The translations under genes and the position numbers were made by a program. From assembly GCF_000760935.2 (NCBI RefSeq), contig NZ_CP049744.1, forward strand, positions 4,743,501 through 4,807,500: 64,000 nucleotides of DNA, given 5' to 3'. Below the pieces are notes generated by a model. It had not been told where the DNA came from and ran no database searches. It was given only the letters and a program-made list of their open reading frames with translations. Every line of letters begins with the position of its first letter. Within the stretch, counting starts at the first letter, position 1. Origin of the DNA: Rhodococcoides fascians A25f. GTDB lineage: Bacteria > Actinomycetota > Actinomycetes > Mycobacteriales > Mycobacteriaceae. Below, one piece after another: positions 25,358 to 34,620 of this stretch.

Positions 25358-26887
25358 TCAGCGCGCTCGCGAGACTCGATCACCGAGAGCGGCGCTCACT
25401 TTGCCGTACCAACCGAGCGGACGAGCCGGGCCTCGTGTCGGGACGTCCGCGAGCAAGGCCTCGGCCGTTTCCTCTGCGTCGATCTTGTTGTCGCCGATGC
25501 CGCCCGTGGCACCCCGTTTGGCCCATCCGACCACATAGCTGCCCGGAACCGGAGTGCCGTCGGCAGCGGTGATCCGTCCGCCGTCGTTGCGAATGGTGCC
25601 GGTGATGTCGTCGAACGGGACGCCCGGCGACGGAGTTCCGCGATAACCGATCGCGAGCAGAACCAGCTCCGTCGACAGAGTGACCGCGTGTTCACCCACC
25701 CCCACCTCGACGGACTCCACCGAGCCGTTTCCGTGCAGGGCGGATGGTGCCCGCCCGAACGCGAAGACGATGCGACGCCCTACGTTGTTTCCGGGTCGTT
25801 CCGCAGGCTCCACTCCTGGTCGCGAGCCGAGATCGACGCGCTCGGCCCCGGCCAGCGCCGACGCCGAGGCAGACAGCGGCAATCGATCGATAGCGTCGAC
25901 AATTCCGTCCGGTCCTGCCACCACCACGTCGACGTCCGGTCGATCGACCAACGCCTTGCACTCGGAACGCGTGAATGCCGCGAACTCGGGGCCACGGCGC
26001 GCGAGAACAACGACCTCGGTGACGCGGTGTCGACGCAATTCGGCCAGTGCATGCGGAGCGATCTCGGTACCGTCGAGCCGGTCCGGGTCTGCGGTGAGGA
26101 TGCGCGCTGCATCGAGTGCGACGTTCCCGTTTCCGATGACGGTCACCCGCTCGACGCCGGTGAGGTCGATCGCGTCGGCGGGGACGTCGGGATGCCCGGT
26201 GTACCAGCCGACCAGGGTGCGTGCACTGACGGAATTGTCGAGATCGATACCGGGGATGTCGAGCGCTCGGTCCTTGTCGGCACCGACGGCATAAACGACG
26301 GAGTCGAACTTTCGAGCCAACTCCACGTGATCGACGTCCTTACCGACCTCGACGCCGAGCTTCATCGTGACCCGAGGATGCGCGAAGATCCCCCGGAAGT
26401 GCTCACTGATGCGGCGGGTGCCGAGGTGATCGGGAGCGACGCCGTAGCGCGCGAGACCACCCGCGGTGTGCAATCGGTCGTAGAACGTGATCCTGGTGCC
26501 CGGCACCCGCAACAGGGCTTGCGCCGTGTAGCAGGCGGCCGGTCCGGTCCCGACGATGGCGATGCTGACCGGCGGCAGTTCGTTGACCGTCGACACCGGA
26601 AATTTGGGCTCACCCCACTCCGCTACTGCAGGCTTGTCGCGGTAGTAGTCGGCATTGATGTCGGCGTAGATCTGCTGATCCGGCGTCAAGCGGGACACGC
26701 GCGTGATCGCGTCCACCGGGCACGCGTCCGCGCAGGCCCCGCAGTCGATGCACGAGCGCGGATCGATGTAGAGCAGCTCGGTCTTACCGAAATCCGGCTC
26801 GTCGGGCGTGGGATGAATGCAGTTGACCGGGCACACCGACAGGCAGGATGCGTCGTTGCAACAGTTCTGCGTGATCGCGAACGGCAT
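25358..26887 (-). CDS. FprB-like ferredoxin-NADP+ reductase fused to a ferredoxin, with an in-frame repeat
   Basis: The 509-residue protein has an N-terminal bacterial-type ferredoxin with cysteine motifs CLSVCPVNCIHP and CIDCGACADACPVDA (residues 9-60), then an adrenodoxin-reductase-like part with VSIAIVGTGPAACYTAQALL (108-127, FAD) and VTVIGNGNVALDAARIL (248-264, NADP). It fits mycobacterial FprB, which links NADPH and ferredoxin. Residues 356-366 (RPGVEPAERPG) are encoded by the dispersed 25-bp repeat at 25794-25818, apparently a tolerated in-frame insertion between two domains. It follows the AurF-like gene by 39 bp, so co-transcription is likely. Confidence 0.9.
   Translation of the reverse strand: MPFAITQNCCNDASCLSVCPVNCIHPTPDEPDFGKTELLYIDPRSCIDCGACADACPVDAITRVSRLTPDQQIYADINADYYRDKPAVAEWGEPKFPVSTVNELPPVSIAIVGTGPAACYTAQALLRVPGTRITFYDRLHTAGGLARYGVAPDHLGTRRISEHFRGIFAHPRVTMKLGVEVGKDVDHVELARKFDSVVYAVGADKDRALDIPGIDLDNSVSARTLVGWYTGHPDVPADAIDLTGVERVTVIGNGNVALDAARILTADPDRLDGTEIAPHALAELRRHRVTEVVVLARRGPEFAAFTRSECKALVDRPDVDVVVAGPDGIVDAIDRLPLSASASALAGAERVDLGSRPGVEPAERPGNNVGRRIVFAFGRAPSALHGNGSVESVEVGVGEHAVTLSTELVLLAIGYRGTPSPGVPFDDITGTIRNDGGRITAADGTPVPGSYVVGWAKRGATGGIGDNKIDAEETAEALLADVPTRGPARPLGWYGKVSAALGDRVSRAR
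25794..25818. repeat. Single in-frame copy of the 25-bp dispersed repeat
   Basis: This stretch is identical over 25 bp to the core of the tandem array at 15822-15947 and lies inside the FprB-like gene. On the minus strand it is read in frame, giving the peptide RPGVEPAERPG. Confidence 0.9.
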
Positions 26888-26926
26888 GGGTTTCTCAGAT
26901 GTCCTTCACGGCCTCGAAAAGAGTGG

Positions 26927-27832
26927 TCAGAGCATGTGCAGACGACGGTAGATCATCTCGGCCGGCTTGGTGACCAAACCGCAGTCGAGGAGAAATGCCA
27001 TCAGATGCTCGCTCGAGGTGCGCATCATCGTGTGGTGATGAGCGTTGTTCTTCGCTTCTTTCACGGCGCGGTCGACATCGAGGCCCGCAGCTGCGTAGAC
27101 CTCCTTGTTGACCATGTTCGACACGATCAGGCGGGCAGCGATCGCGACGACCAACGCGCTGGCCTTACGGCGAGCCGGGCTCTTCCCCTCGATGTCTTCA
27201 CGCATCTGTGCGCGCGCGAAGGTCATGTGTCGCGATTCCTCGACGACGTGGATCTTGCTGGTGGTGCGCACGAGCGGCAACACGTTCTCGCCGCGCATCC
27301 AGTCACGCTGCATGACATCGAGAACTTCTTCGGCGACGAGAATGCCGCCGTAGGCCACCTCCGCCGATGCGAGAGCCTTGAAGCCACGGCCGAGCTCGAT
27401 GCTCGATCGACGCGGCAGGTACGCCTTGATACCCATCTTCTGGCAGGCGCGGGCGAACATGATCGAGTGACGGCATTCGTCGGCGATCTCGGTGAGCGCG
27501 AACTGGAAGTCCGAGTTCGAGGAGTCCTTGCAGTACTGATCGCGCAGAACCATCTGCTGCAGGATCATCTCGAACCAGATGCCGGTGCTCATGATCGAGC
27601 AGACCTCGTGGCGAGTAAGCGTGATGCGCTGCTCCTCGCTCATCTCGTCCCACAACTTCGTGCCGTAGAGGGTGCTCCACTCCGGATTGAGGCCGTAGAG
27701 GGAGGGATCGAGATCGGCCTCCCAGTCGACCTCCTCGGCCGGGTCGTACGAGAGCTGGGCGGCTGAATCGAGCAAACGCGCCGAAACATCCTCGGGCTCG
27801 AGAACGTCGTTCCTGGAGAGTGTGCTGGTCAT
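26927..27832 (-). CDS. AurF-like diiron oxygenase
   Basis: The 301-residue protein is helical and has paired carboxylate/histidine motifs that fit a ferritin-like diiron site: LTRHEVCSIMSTGIWFE, FALTEIADECRHSIMFARAC and VAEEVLDVM followed by VVEESRHMTFARAQM. These match the p-aminobenzoate N-oxygenase (AurF) superfamily. The substrate is unknown, but electrons could come from the FprB-like protein encoded 39 bp downstream. The start at 27832 (MTSTLSRND) is chosen because the open frame upstream overlaps the divergent cyclase gene. Confidence 0.85.
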   Translation of the reverse strand: MTSTLSRNDVLEPEDVSARLLDSAAQLSYDPAEEVDWEADLDPSLYGLNPEWSTLYGTKLWDEMSEEQRITLTRHEVCSIMSTGIWFEMILQQMVLRDQYCKDSSNSDFQFALTEIADECRHSIMFARACQKMGIKAYLPRRSSIELGRGFKALASAEVAYGGILVAEEVLDVMQRDWMRGENVLPLVRTTSKIHVVEESRHMTFARAQMREDIEGKSPARRKASALVVAIAARLIVSNMVNKEVYAAAGLDVDRAVKEAKNNAHHHTMMRTSSEHLMAFLLDCGLVTKPAEMIYRRLHML

Positions 27833-27915
27833 CGCCGTCGTTCCTTTCATCGTCGAACAGGAGTGGTTAGCTGTTACGGAGATTACCAGGTACTTGCCGA
27901 CACAGATAGTCACTC

Positions 27916-29508
27916 GTGCGGAATCGCCCCGATTCTTTTTTCGGGCCCCGGGAGTTCGAGCAACCACAGAACGGAGATTCACCGGTGACCGCAGCTCTAC
28001 GCGCCGCCCTCGACCGCACCCCGATGCGGCTCTACGCGGCGGGAATGGTGTCGGCCAATGCCATCGGGGCGGTCATCGTGTTCGTGTTGGCGCGGTTCAT
28101 CCTGCCGTTGCCCGTTGGCTCGGAGGAGATCCTTTCCGACCGGAACTACCTGGCGTTCTTCGTGTATCTGCCGGTCGCAATCGGCATCGGAATCGTGCTC
28201 GGACTCCGCGTCGCCGAGCCGCTCGTGCTGTGGCTGCATACCGGCGGTACGCCGTCGGAGGACACCGCGATCGCCATCGTGCGACTGCCGCTGCGTCAGC
28301 TCGGTGTCCACGTTCTGCTGTGGGCCCTTGGCGTCGCCGTGTTCGTGGCGGTCAATGCGTCGGCAGGCGCAGCGTTGTCGATCATCGTCGCCATCGCGGT
28401 CAGCTTCGGCGGGTTGGCGACCTGCTCGTTGGGCTATCTGGTTGCCGAACGAACGCTCAGGCCGGTCACCGCCGCGGTGATGGACGTCAGTGAGGTCACC
28501 GACACGGTCGCGCTCGGCGTCAAGCTGCGTGTCGTCCTCATCTGGGTATTGAGCACGGCCATCCCCATTCTGGGTCTCGGTCTCATCGGGCTCGGCAGAT
28601 TGATCGACACCGTCATCCCACCCGAGGTCGACCTGTCTCCCGCGATGGTGTCGCTGTCCGCTATCGCCCTGGTCGTCGGATTCGGCGGCATGTTTCTGGT
28701 CGGACGCTCCGTATCGGACCCGCTACAGCAGGTCAGCTCCGCCATGCAACGCGTCGAAGCAGGGGCGACGGACACCCGCGTCGACGTCTACGACGCTTCC
28801 GAGATCGGCCGTTTGCAGAACGGGTTCAACAAGATGGTGGTCGGTCTCGACGAGCGCGAGCGACTGCGTTCTCTGTTCGGCAGGCACGTGGGCCACGACG
28901 TGGCGCAGCGGGCATTGGCGAGTGCTCCACGCCTCGGCGGCGAGAACAGGACGGTCGCCGTGCTGTTCATCGACCTGGTGGGTTCGACGGCGATGGCCGA
29001 GCGAGAGTCCGCGGAGGCAGTGGTCGATATTCTCAATCGGTTCTTCGCAGTGGTGGTCGAGCACGGCGAACGTAACGGCGGCTTCGTCAACAAGTTCGAG
29101 GGCGATGCCGCATTGCTGATCTTCGGCGCTCCGGTCGATCACCCCGATCCCGCCACGGCGGCACTGCGCACCGCACGCACCCTGGCCGTCGCCCTCGCCT
29201 CCGACGGCGGCTTCGAAATCGGCATCGGCGTGACGTACGGGCCGGTCATCGCAGGCAACATCGGAGCCGAATCCCGCTTCGAGTACACCGTCATCGGCGA
29301 CACCGTCAATCAAGCGGCCCGGCTCACCGATCTCGCGAAAGACGACCCGAACACCGATGTGCTCACGTCGTCGGTCGTGCTCGATCACGCAACCGCGGGT
29401 GAGAGGAAGCACTGGAAAACAGGTGGCTCCGTGACGCTGCGTGGACGCTCCACACCCACGGTGCTAGCCGCACCCGTCCATCGGCACGGACCGCCCGCCA
29501 CACCGTAG
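27916..29508 (+). CDS. Membrane-bound class III adenylate/guanylate cyclase with HAMP domain
   Basis: The 530-residue protein has about six membrane helices in residues 40-265, a HAMP linker (about 262-315, VSDPLQQVSSAMQRVEAG) and a C-terminal class III cyclase domain (about 340-525). Catalytic residues are present: metal ligands D353 (FIDLVGST) and D397 (KFEGDAALLIF), K393, and N465/R469 in GDTVNQAARL, so it should be active. This is the layout of mycobacterial Rv1318c-Rv1320c/Rv3645-type cyclases. The start is GTG. It is divergent from the AurF-like gene. Confidence 0.9.
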   Translation: MRNRPDSFFGPREFEQPQNGDSPVTAALRAALDRTPMRLYAAGMVSANAIGAVIVFVLARFILPLPVGSEEILSDRNYLAFFVYLPVAIGIGIVLGLRVAEPLVLWLHTGGTPSEDTAIAIVRLPLRQLGVHVLLWALGVAVFVAVNASAGAALSIIVAIAVSFGGLATCSLGYLVAERTLRPVTAAVMDVSEVTDTVALGVKLRVVLIWVLSTAIPILGLGLIGLGRLIDTVIPPEVDLSPAMVSLSAIALVVGFGGMFLVGRSVSDPLQQVSSAMQRVEAGATDTRVDVYDASEIGRLQNGFNKMVVGLDERERLRSLFGRHVGHDVAQRALASAPRLGGENRTVAVLFIDLVGSTAMAERESAEAVVDILNRFFAVVVEHGERNGGFVNKFEGDAALLIFGAPVDHPDPATAALRTARTLAVALASDGGFEIGIGVTYGPVIAGNIGAESRFEYTVIGDTVNQAARLTDLAKDDPNTDVLTSSVVLDHATAGERKHWKTGGSVTLRGRSTPTVLAAPVHRHGPPATP

Positions 29509-29621
29509 AAATTCGAAGGTTTCCCGTTCGGTGCCGATGGGGCATACCCCCCGAACCAACTCACCCATCGCGCATGCCGAGACATTGACTGGTACAACGT
29601 CTCTCGCTCCGAAAGGCACCC

Positions 29622-30287
29622 ATGTCCGCAATTCTGTTCGGCTCGATCAGCACGCTCGTCGACACATCCGAACTGCAACGTCGCTCGTTCAACGAGGCCT
29701 TCGCAGCCCATGATCTGAACTGGAACTGGTCTCGTGAGGACTACCGTTCCATGCTCGGGTCGAACGGTGGTGCCGACCGGATCAGCGAATACGCGTCCGA
29801 TACGGGCACCGAGGTCGACGCGGCCGCAGTGCACGCCACCAAATCGGAGATCTTCCAACGGTTGATCGGCGAATCCGACGTGAAAACGCGTCCCGGCGTT
29901 GCCGATACGATCGACTCCGCCAAGGCGAACGGCATCAAGGTGGGCTTCGTGACCACCACGTCCCGCGACAACATCGATGCATTACTGGCGGCCCTGAGCC
30001 CGGAGCTCACCGCCGACTCCTTCGACGTCATCGTCGACGCATCCTCGGTGGACGCAGGCAAGCCCGATCCCGCGTCCTACGAGTTCGCTTTGAAGACGTT
30101 GGGCGAGAACGCATCCGACAGTGTGGCCATCGAGGACAACGCCGGCGGCGCGGCGGCGGCAGCAGCCGCAGGCATCACGTGCGTCGCATTCCCGAACGAG
30201 AACACTGCAGGCACCGAGTTCGGCTCGGGCACCGACACCGTCGATGCACTCGATCCCGAGCGCGTGCGCGCTCTGATCTCGGCCTGA
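29622..30287 (+). CDS. HAD-like (CbbY/beta-PGM subfamily) protein lacking the motif I aspartates
   Basis: The 221-residue protein has the HAD-IA fold pattern with cap domain and the later motifs [16 protein letters not shown] (motif II), [14 protein letters not shown] (motif III lysine) and VAIEDNAGG (motif IV). Motif I, normally F-D-x-D-G-T, reads FGSIST (residues 6-11), so both the nucleophile Asp and the acid/base Asp are gone. It should not be a normal phosphatase. It begins 25 bp before mysA with GAAAGG upstream, so it is the first gene of the MAA operon. A regulatory, binding or altered-chemistry role is possible. Confidence 0.82.
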   Translation: MSAILFGSISTLVDTSELQRRSFNEAFAAHDLNWNWSREDYRSMLGSNGGADRISEYASDTGTEVDAAAVHATKSEIFQRLIGESDVKTRPGVADTIDSAKANGIKVGFVTTTSRDNIDALLAALSPELTADSFDVIVDASSVDAGKPDPASYEFALKTLGENASDSVAIEDNAGGAAAAAAAGITCVAFPNENTAGTEFGSGTDTVDALDPERVRALISA

Positions 30288-30312
30288 CCCTTCATCCACC
30301 CCAGGAGTAATT

Positions 30313-31524
30313 GTGAGCAATCTTCAGGCCCAGGTAGTTGCCGGGGACAGGTCGTTTCGCGTCGAGGGATACGAGCGCATCGAGTACGACCTGATTTACG
30401 TCGACGGTGTCTTCGCCCTCGAGAACACCGAATTGGCCGACAGCTACCGTCCGTACGGACGCGCGCTGATGGTCGTCGACGAGTCGGTCCACGAGATCTA
30501 CGGGGACCGAATCCGCGCGTACTTCGATCATCACGACATCGCGCTGACGGTGGTCCCGGTACAGATCAGGGAAACCGCGAAGTCGCTGGAGACCTTCGAG
30601 CGCATCGTCGGTGAATTCGACGCCTTCGGCCTGGTCCGCACCGAGCCGGTCCTGGTGGTCGGTGGTGGATTGACCACGGACGTAGCAGGTTTCGCATGCG
30701 CCAGCTACCGACGCAACACCCCGTACATCCGCATTCCGACCACGTTGATCGGCCTGATCGACGCGAGCGTGTCGATCAAGGTTGCCGTGAACTACGGCAA
30801 GCACAAGAACCGGCTCGGTGCGTACCACGCATCACAGAAGGTGCTTCTCGACTTCTCGTTCCTCGGCACGCTGCCCGAGGACCAGGTGCGCAACGGGATG
30901 GCGGAGCTGATCAAGATCTCCGTCGTCGGCAACCTGGAAATCTTCGAGTTGCTGGAGCAGTACGGCCCGGAACTGCTGCGTACTCGCTTCGGCCACCTCG
31001 ACGGGACACCCGAATTGCGTTCGGTGGCAGATCGTTTGACGTACTCGGCCATTGCGACGATGCTCGAGCTCGAGGCTCCCAACCTGCACGAGATCGACCT
31101 CGATCGCGTCATCGCCTTCGGCCACACGTGGAGCCCGACGCTCGAGCTGACGCCGCCCGCTCCGTTCTTCCACGGTCATGCCATCAATATCGACATGGCA
31201 CTTTCGACGACTGTCGCCGAACAGAGAGGCCATCTGTCCAGTGCCGACCGTGATCGAGTGCTGGGCGTCATGAGCAGCATCGGACTGGCGCTCGACAGCC
31301 CCTACCTGACACCCGAGTTGCTCTCGGAGGCAACGGCATCGATCCTCAAGACCCGTGACGGAATTCTGCGCGCCGCAGTACCCGACCCGATCGGCACCTG
31401 CCGTTTCCTCAACGACCTGGACGCGAACGAGCTGGCCGATGTGCTGACCTTGCACAAGAAGATCTGCCTCGACTTTCCACGCGCCGGCGAAGGCCTCGAC
31501 ATGTTCACCGCACCGACGCCGTGA
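30313..31524 (+). CDS. mysA: 2-demethyl-4-deoxygadusol synthase (sugar phosphate cyclase)
   Basis: The 403-residue protein belongs to the dehydroquinate synthase-like cyclases: NAD-binding [11 protein letters not shown] (117-127), Zn ligands E198 (MAELIK), H271 ([11 protein letters not shown]) and H287 ([12 protein letters not shown]). GHTWSPTLE and [10 protein letters not shown] are typical of the sedoheptulose-7-phosphate cyclases (DDGS, EEVS), not of primary dehydroquinate synthase. The mysB, mysC and mysD genes that follow make DDGS the best call. It makes the ring of MAAs. The GTG start has AGGAG upstream, and the stop overlaps mysB by 4 nt. Confidence 0.92.
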   Translation: MSNLQAQVVAGDRSFRVEGYERIEYDLIYVDGVFALENTELADSYRPYGRALMVVDESVHEIYGDRIRAYFDHHDIALTVVPVQIRETAKSLETFERIVGEFDAFGLVRTEPVLVVGGGLTTDVAGFACASYRRNTPYIRIPTTLIGLIDASVSIKVAVNYGKHKNRLGAYHASQKVLLDFSFLGTLPEDQVRNGMAELIKISVVGNLEIFELLEQYGPELLRTRFGHLDGTPELRSVADRLTYSAIATMLELEAPNLHEIDLDRVIAFGHTWSPTLELTPPAPFFHGHAINIDMALSTTVAEQRGHLSSADRDRVLGVMSSIGLALDSPYLTPELLSEATASILKTRDGILRAAVPDPIGTCRFLNDLDANELADVLTLHKKICLDFPRAGEGLDMFTAPTP

Positions 31525-32315
31525 CTGCGCAGCCGCGACCGGTCACCCCGACGACAATCCTGGCCCGCGAGCTCGGCGAGATTGCCGCGCTACTCGACGC
31601 CGGGGTGACCGACGAGCTGACCACCCGTGTGCATCGGGCCCGCGATCTCGCGGCGGGACTCGACCCGTATCTCGACACCTGCACCACCTCCGAATCTGCG
31701 GCACTGGCCACGTTGGCGTCGCGGACCCGCTCTGCGGACTGGAGATCACGTGACGTGGTCTCCGGTTCCGGCCCCCTGGAGATGGAAATGCTCTCCGGCC
31801 ATGTGGAGGGACGCTTCCTGGCGTTCCTCGTACACATGACCCGGGCGACGCGGGTGCTCGAGATCGGCATGTTCACCGGTTACTCGGCGCTGGCGATGGC
31901 CGAGGCGCTGCCCGCAGGCGGCGAGGTCGTCGCCTGCGAGGTGGATCCGTACGTGGCCGAGTTCGCGCAGTCCTGCTTCGCGGAATCGACTGCAGGATCT
32001 GCCATCACGGTGCAGGTGGGTCCTGCGCTCGACACCTTGCGCGGACTGGACGGGACGTTCGACCTGGTGTTCATCGACGCCGACAAGACCGGATATCGCG
32101 CCTACGTGGAGTATCTGCTCGAGAGCGATCTGCTCTCCGACGGTGCCGTGATCGCCGTCGACAACACTTTGCTGCAGGGGCAGCCCTACGCTGCACAGCC
32201 GAGCGAGAACGGCCGGGCTATCGCCGAATTCAACGACTACGTCGCCGACGACCCTCGCGTGGAACAGGTTCTGATTCCTCTGCGCGACGGCGTGACGCTG
32301 ATCCGGCGCACATGA
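31521..32315 (+). CDS. mysB: O-methyltransferase forming 4-deoxygadusol
   Basis: The 264-residue protein is a caffeoyl-CoA-type class I O-methyltransferase: [20 protein letters not shown] (SAM motif I), [15 protein letters not shown], and [20 protein letters not shown] (metal-binding). In MAA pathways MysB methylates demethyl-deoxygadusol to 4-deoxygadusol. It starts with GTG inside the mysA stop (GTGA) and overlaps mysC by 4 nt, so it is translationally coupled in the middle of the operon. Confidence 0.92.
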   Translation: MTAQPRPVTPTTILARELGEIAALLDAGVTDELTTRVHRARDLAAGLDPYLDTCTTSESAALATLASRTRSADWRSRDVVSGSGPLEMEMLSGHVEGRFLAFLVHMTRATRVLEIGMFTGYSALAMAEALPAGGEVVACEVDPYVAEFAQSCFAESTAGSAITVQVGPALDTLRGLDGTFDLVFIDADKTGYRAYVEYLLESDLLSDGAVIAVDNTLLQGQPYAAQPSENGRAIAEFNDYVADDPRVEQVLIPLRDGVTLIRRT

Positions 32316-33598
32316 TCCGCACCGTTGCAGCACTGATCGGCCTCACGGCCACCCTTCCGCTCGATCTTGCGGTGGTGGGGGTGGCGGCGCTGCGCGGTAC
32401 CCGGCCCGCCACCCATCGAACCCGTTCACCCAGAACGATTCTGATCAGTGGCGGAAAGATGACCAAGGCCCTGCAACTCGCCCGATCCTTCCATCTCGCC
32501 GGGCATCGGGTGATCCTGGTGGAGTCGGCGAAGTACCGCTGGACCGGACATCGTTTTTCTCGCGCTGTCGATCGCTTCCATTGCATTCCCGATCCGGGTG
32601 ATCCGGGATACGCGGAGGCCCTGCTGGACATCGTTCGCCGCGAAGGGGTCGACGTCTTCGTGCCCGTCGCAAGCCCGGCCGCGAGCATTCACGACGCGGA
32701 CGCACGTACGCTCCTCGATGCGCACTGCGAGGTGATCCACGGCGACGCGGACGTCGTGCGAATGGTGGACGACAAGTCCCGATTCTCCGAGCACGCAGCG
32801 TCATTGGGACTGCGTGTTCCCGACTTCCGACGCATCACCGACCCCGCCCAGATCGACGAGTTCGAGTTTGCGCCGGGTCGTGAGTACATCCTCAAGCGAA
32901 TCTCGTACAACCCGGTCGGCCGAATGGATCTGACGCGGTTGTCGGCGCACACGCCCGAGCGCAACTCCTCGTTCGCCCGGAGCCTGCACATCACCGAGGA
33001 CGACCCGTGGATCCTGCAGGAATTCATCGCCGGACAGGAGTACTGCACACACGGCACGGTGCGCGAAGGTCGCCTTCAGGTGTACGGCTGCTGCGTGTCG
33101 TCTGCCTTCCAGGTCAACTACGACATGATCGACAAGCCCGAAATCCTCAGCTGGGTACACACATTCGTCTCCTCGCTCGATACCACCGGGCAGCTGTCGT
33201 TCGACTTCATCGAGTCCGCTGCCGACGGCCGGGTCTACGCCATCGAATGCAACCCGCGCACCCATTCGGCCATCACGATGTTCTACGACCATCCCGATCT
33301 GGCCGCGGCGTACCTCGACGACGATCATCCGATGATCGTGCCGCGTCCGACGGCCCGGCCGACGTACTGGATCTACCACGAGCTGTGGCGTCTGCTCACC
33401 GAGGGCAATCGAGCACCTCGTCTCCGCACCATTTTTCGCGGCAAGGACGCAATCCTGACCGGCTGGGACCCGCTGCCGTACCTGCTGGTGCATCACCTAC
33501 AGATTCCATCCCTGCTGTTGCGCAATCTCGCGGCGCGTCGCGGCTGGTCTCGTATCGACTTCAACATCGGCAAGCTCGTGGAGAACGGAGGCGACTGA
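32312..33598 (+). CDS. mysC: ATP-grasp ligase making mycosporine-glycine
   Basis: The 428-residue protein has a short hydrophobic N-terminal segment (residues 5-30) then ILISGGKMTKALQLARSFHL, an ATP-grasp core with YILKRISYNPVGRMDL and VYAIECNPRTHSAITMFYDH (Mg-binding E and N), and the characteristic ending RIDFNIGKLVENGGD. These blocks are very close to the cyanobacterial MysC proteins I know. It joins glycine to 4-deoxygadusol. Overlaps with mysB (ATGA) and mysD (TGATG) show co-translation. Confidence 0.94.
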   Translation: MIRTVAALIGLTATLPLDLAVVGVAALRGTRPATHRTRSPRTILISGGKMTKALQLARSFHLAGHRVILVESAKYRWTGHRFSRAVDRFHCIPDPGDPGYAEALLDIVRREGVDVFVPVASPAASIHDADARTLLDAHCEVIHGDADVVRMVDDKSRFSEHAASLGLRVPDFRRITDPAQIDEFEFAPGREYILKRISYNPVGRMDLTRLSAHTPERNSSFARSLHITEDDPWILQEFIAGQEYCTHGTVREGRLQVYGCCVSSAFQVNYDMIDKPEILSWVHTFVSSLDTTGQLSFDFIESAADGRVYAIECNPRTHSAITMFYDHPDLAAAYLDDDHPMIVPRPTARPTYWIYHELWRLLTEGNRAPRLRTIFRGKDAILTGWDPLPYLLVHHLQIPSLLLRNLAARRGWSRIDFNIGKLVENGGD

Positions 33599-34620
33599 TG
33601 GCACTGTCGGTCCTGGTACTCGTCGGATCTTCGGTGGACGAGTTCCACTGCGATCTGTCTCGGGTGTACGCGGGGGGCTTCCTCGACGCGCTCGGAGACG
33701 ATCCCGCGTACGAACTCGAGGTGGCTTTCGTCTCCCCGGGTGGGCTGTGGAGCTTTCCCGGCGGGATCGACTCCGCCACTGTGGCTGCGGCACCGCAGAT
33801 GTCCTTGGCTCAGGCGGTGGAAGTCATGTCTGCGTGGCACTTCGACGTCATGGTGCCGCAGATGTTCTGCCTGCCCGGCATGACGACCTACCGCAGCCTG
33901 TTCGATCTCATGGATGTCCCGTACGTGGGCAACACCCCGGATGTCATGGCCATGACGGCGGACAAAGCGCTGGCCCGTGCCGTCGTCGCTGCTGCCGGAG
34001 TCGCCGTCCCGGCCGGCGTGGTGGTACGCAGTGGCGGCACAGTCGATCTCGAATTACCCGTCGTAGTCAAGCCCGTCGACTCGGACAACTCGATGGGAGT
34101 CACGCTCGTCGAGGACAACGACTCTGTGGCCTCCGCAATCCGCGACGCGCTGGCGTATTCGTCGGCCGCACTGGTGGAATCGTACATCCCGCTAGGACGC
34201 GAGGTTCGCTGCGGCATCATCGCGGTGGACGGCGAGCTGGTGTGTCTTCCCCTGGAGGAGTACGCCGTCGACTCCGTGCGCACGAGTGCCGACAAGTTGA
34301 ATCGGACCGCGGACGGGGATCTGTACCTGGTCGCGAAACAGCAGACCAAAGCGTGGATAGTCGACACCTCTGATCCGATCACCGAGAAGGTCTGGGCGGC
34401 AGCACGATCGTGCTATCGAGCGCTCGGCTGCCGGCACTACGGGCTGTTCGATTTCCGCATCGATCCCGACGGGGAACCCTGGTTCCTCGAAGCCGGTCTC
34501 TACTGCTCGTACTCACCCTCGAGTGTGCTTGCGGTGATGGCCGCGGCAGCGGACATCACGATCGACCGCCTGTTCGCGCACTCGCTCCGGGAACTGTCGG
34601 TGAAGGAGTTGGCATCATGA
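33598..34620 (+). CDS. mysD: D-Ala-D-Ala ligase-like enzyme forming disubstituted MAAs
   Basis: The 340-residue protein has the D-Ala-D-Ala ligase ATP-grasp fold with motifs typical of MysD: PQMFCLPGMTTYRSLFDLMD, PYVGNTPDVMAM, VVKPVDSDNSMGV, GREVRCGIIAVDGELVCLPL and LGCRHYGLFDFRIDPDGEPW, then FLEAGLYCSYSP. It adds a second amine (often Ser, Thr or Gly) to mycosporine-glycine to give an imine such as shinorine or porphyra-334. The side chain cannot be predicted. The ATG overlaps the mysC stop by one base. Confidence 0.93.
   Translation: MALSVLVLVGSSVDEFHCDLSRVYAGGFLDALGDDPAYELEVAFVSPGGLWSFPGGIDSATVAAAPQMSLAQAVEVMSAWHFDVMVPQMFCLPGMTTYRSLFDLMDVPYVGNTPDVMAMTADKALARAVVAAAGVAVPAGVVVRSGGTVDLELPVVVKPVDSDNSMGVTLVEDNDSVASAIRDALAYSSAALVESYIPLGREVRCGIIAVDGELVCLPLEEYAVDSVRTSADKLNRTADGDLYLVAKQQTKAWIVDTSDPITEKVWAAARSCYRALGCRHYGLFDFRIDPDGEPWFLEAGLYCSYSPSSVLAVMAAAADITIDRLFAHSLRELSVKELAS

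Noticed and set aside
25331..27766. 811-codon + strand open frame
   Set aside because: It is antisense to the FprB-like and AurF-like genes, and its composition (His, Asp, Arg-rich) is typical of a GC-rich shadow frame.
30313..31524. Primary-metabolism 3-dehydroquinate synthase (aroB)
   Set aside because: The GHTWSPTLE and [10 protein letters not shown] blocks and the mysB-mysC-mysD neighbours fit a sedoheptulose-7-phosphate cyclase; no other shikimate gene is near.
30313..31524. 2-epi-5-epi-valiolone synthase for a C7-cyclitol (acarbose/validamycin-like) pathway
   Set aside because: No cyclitol kinase, aminotransferase or glycosyltransferase is present, while a deoxygadusol O-methyltransferase and MysC/MysD follow.
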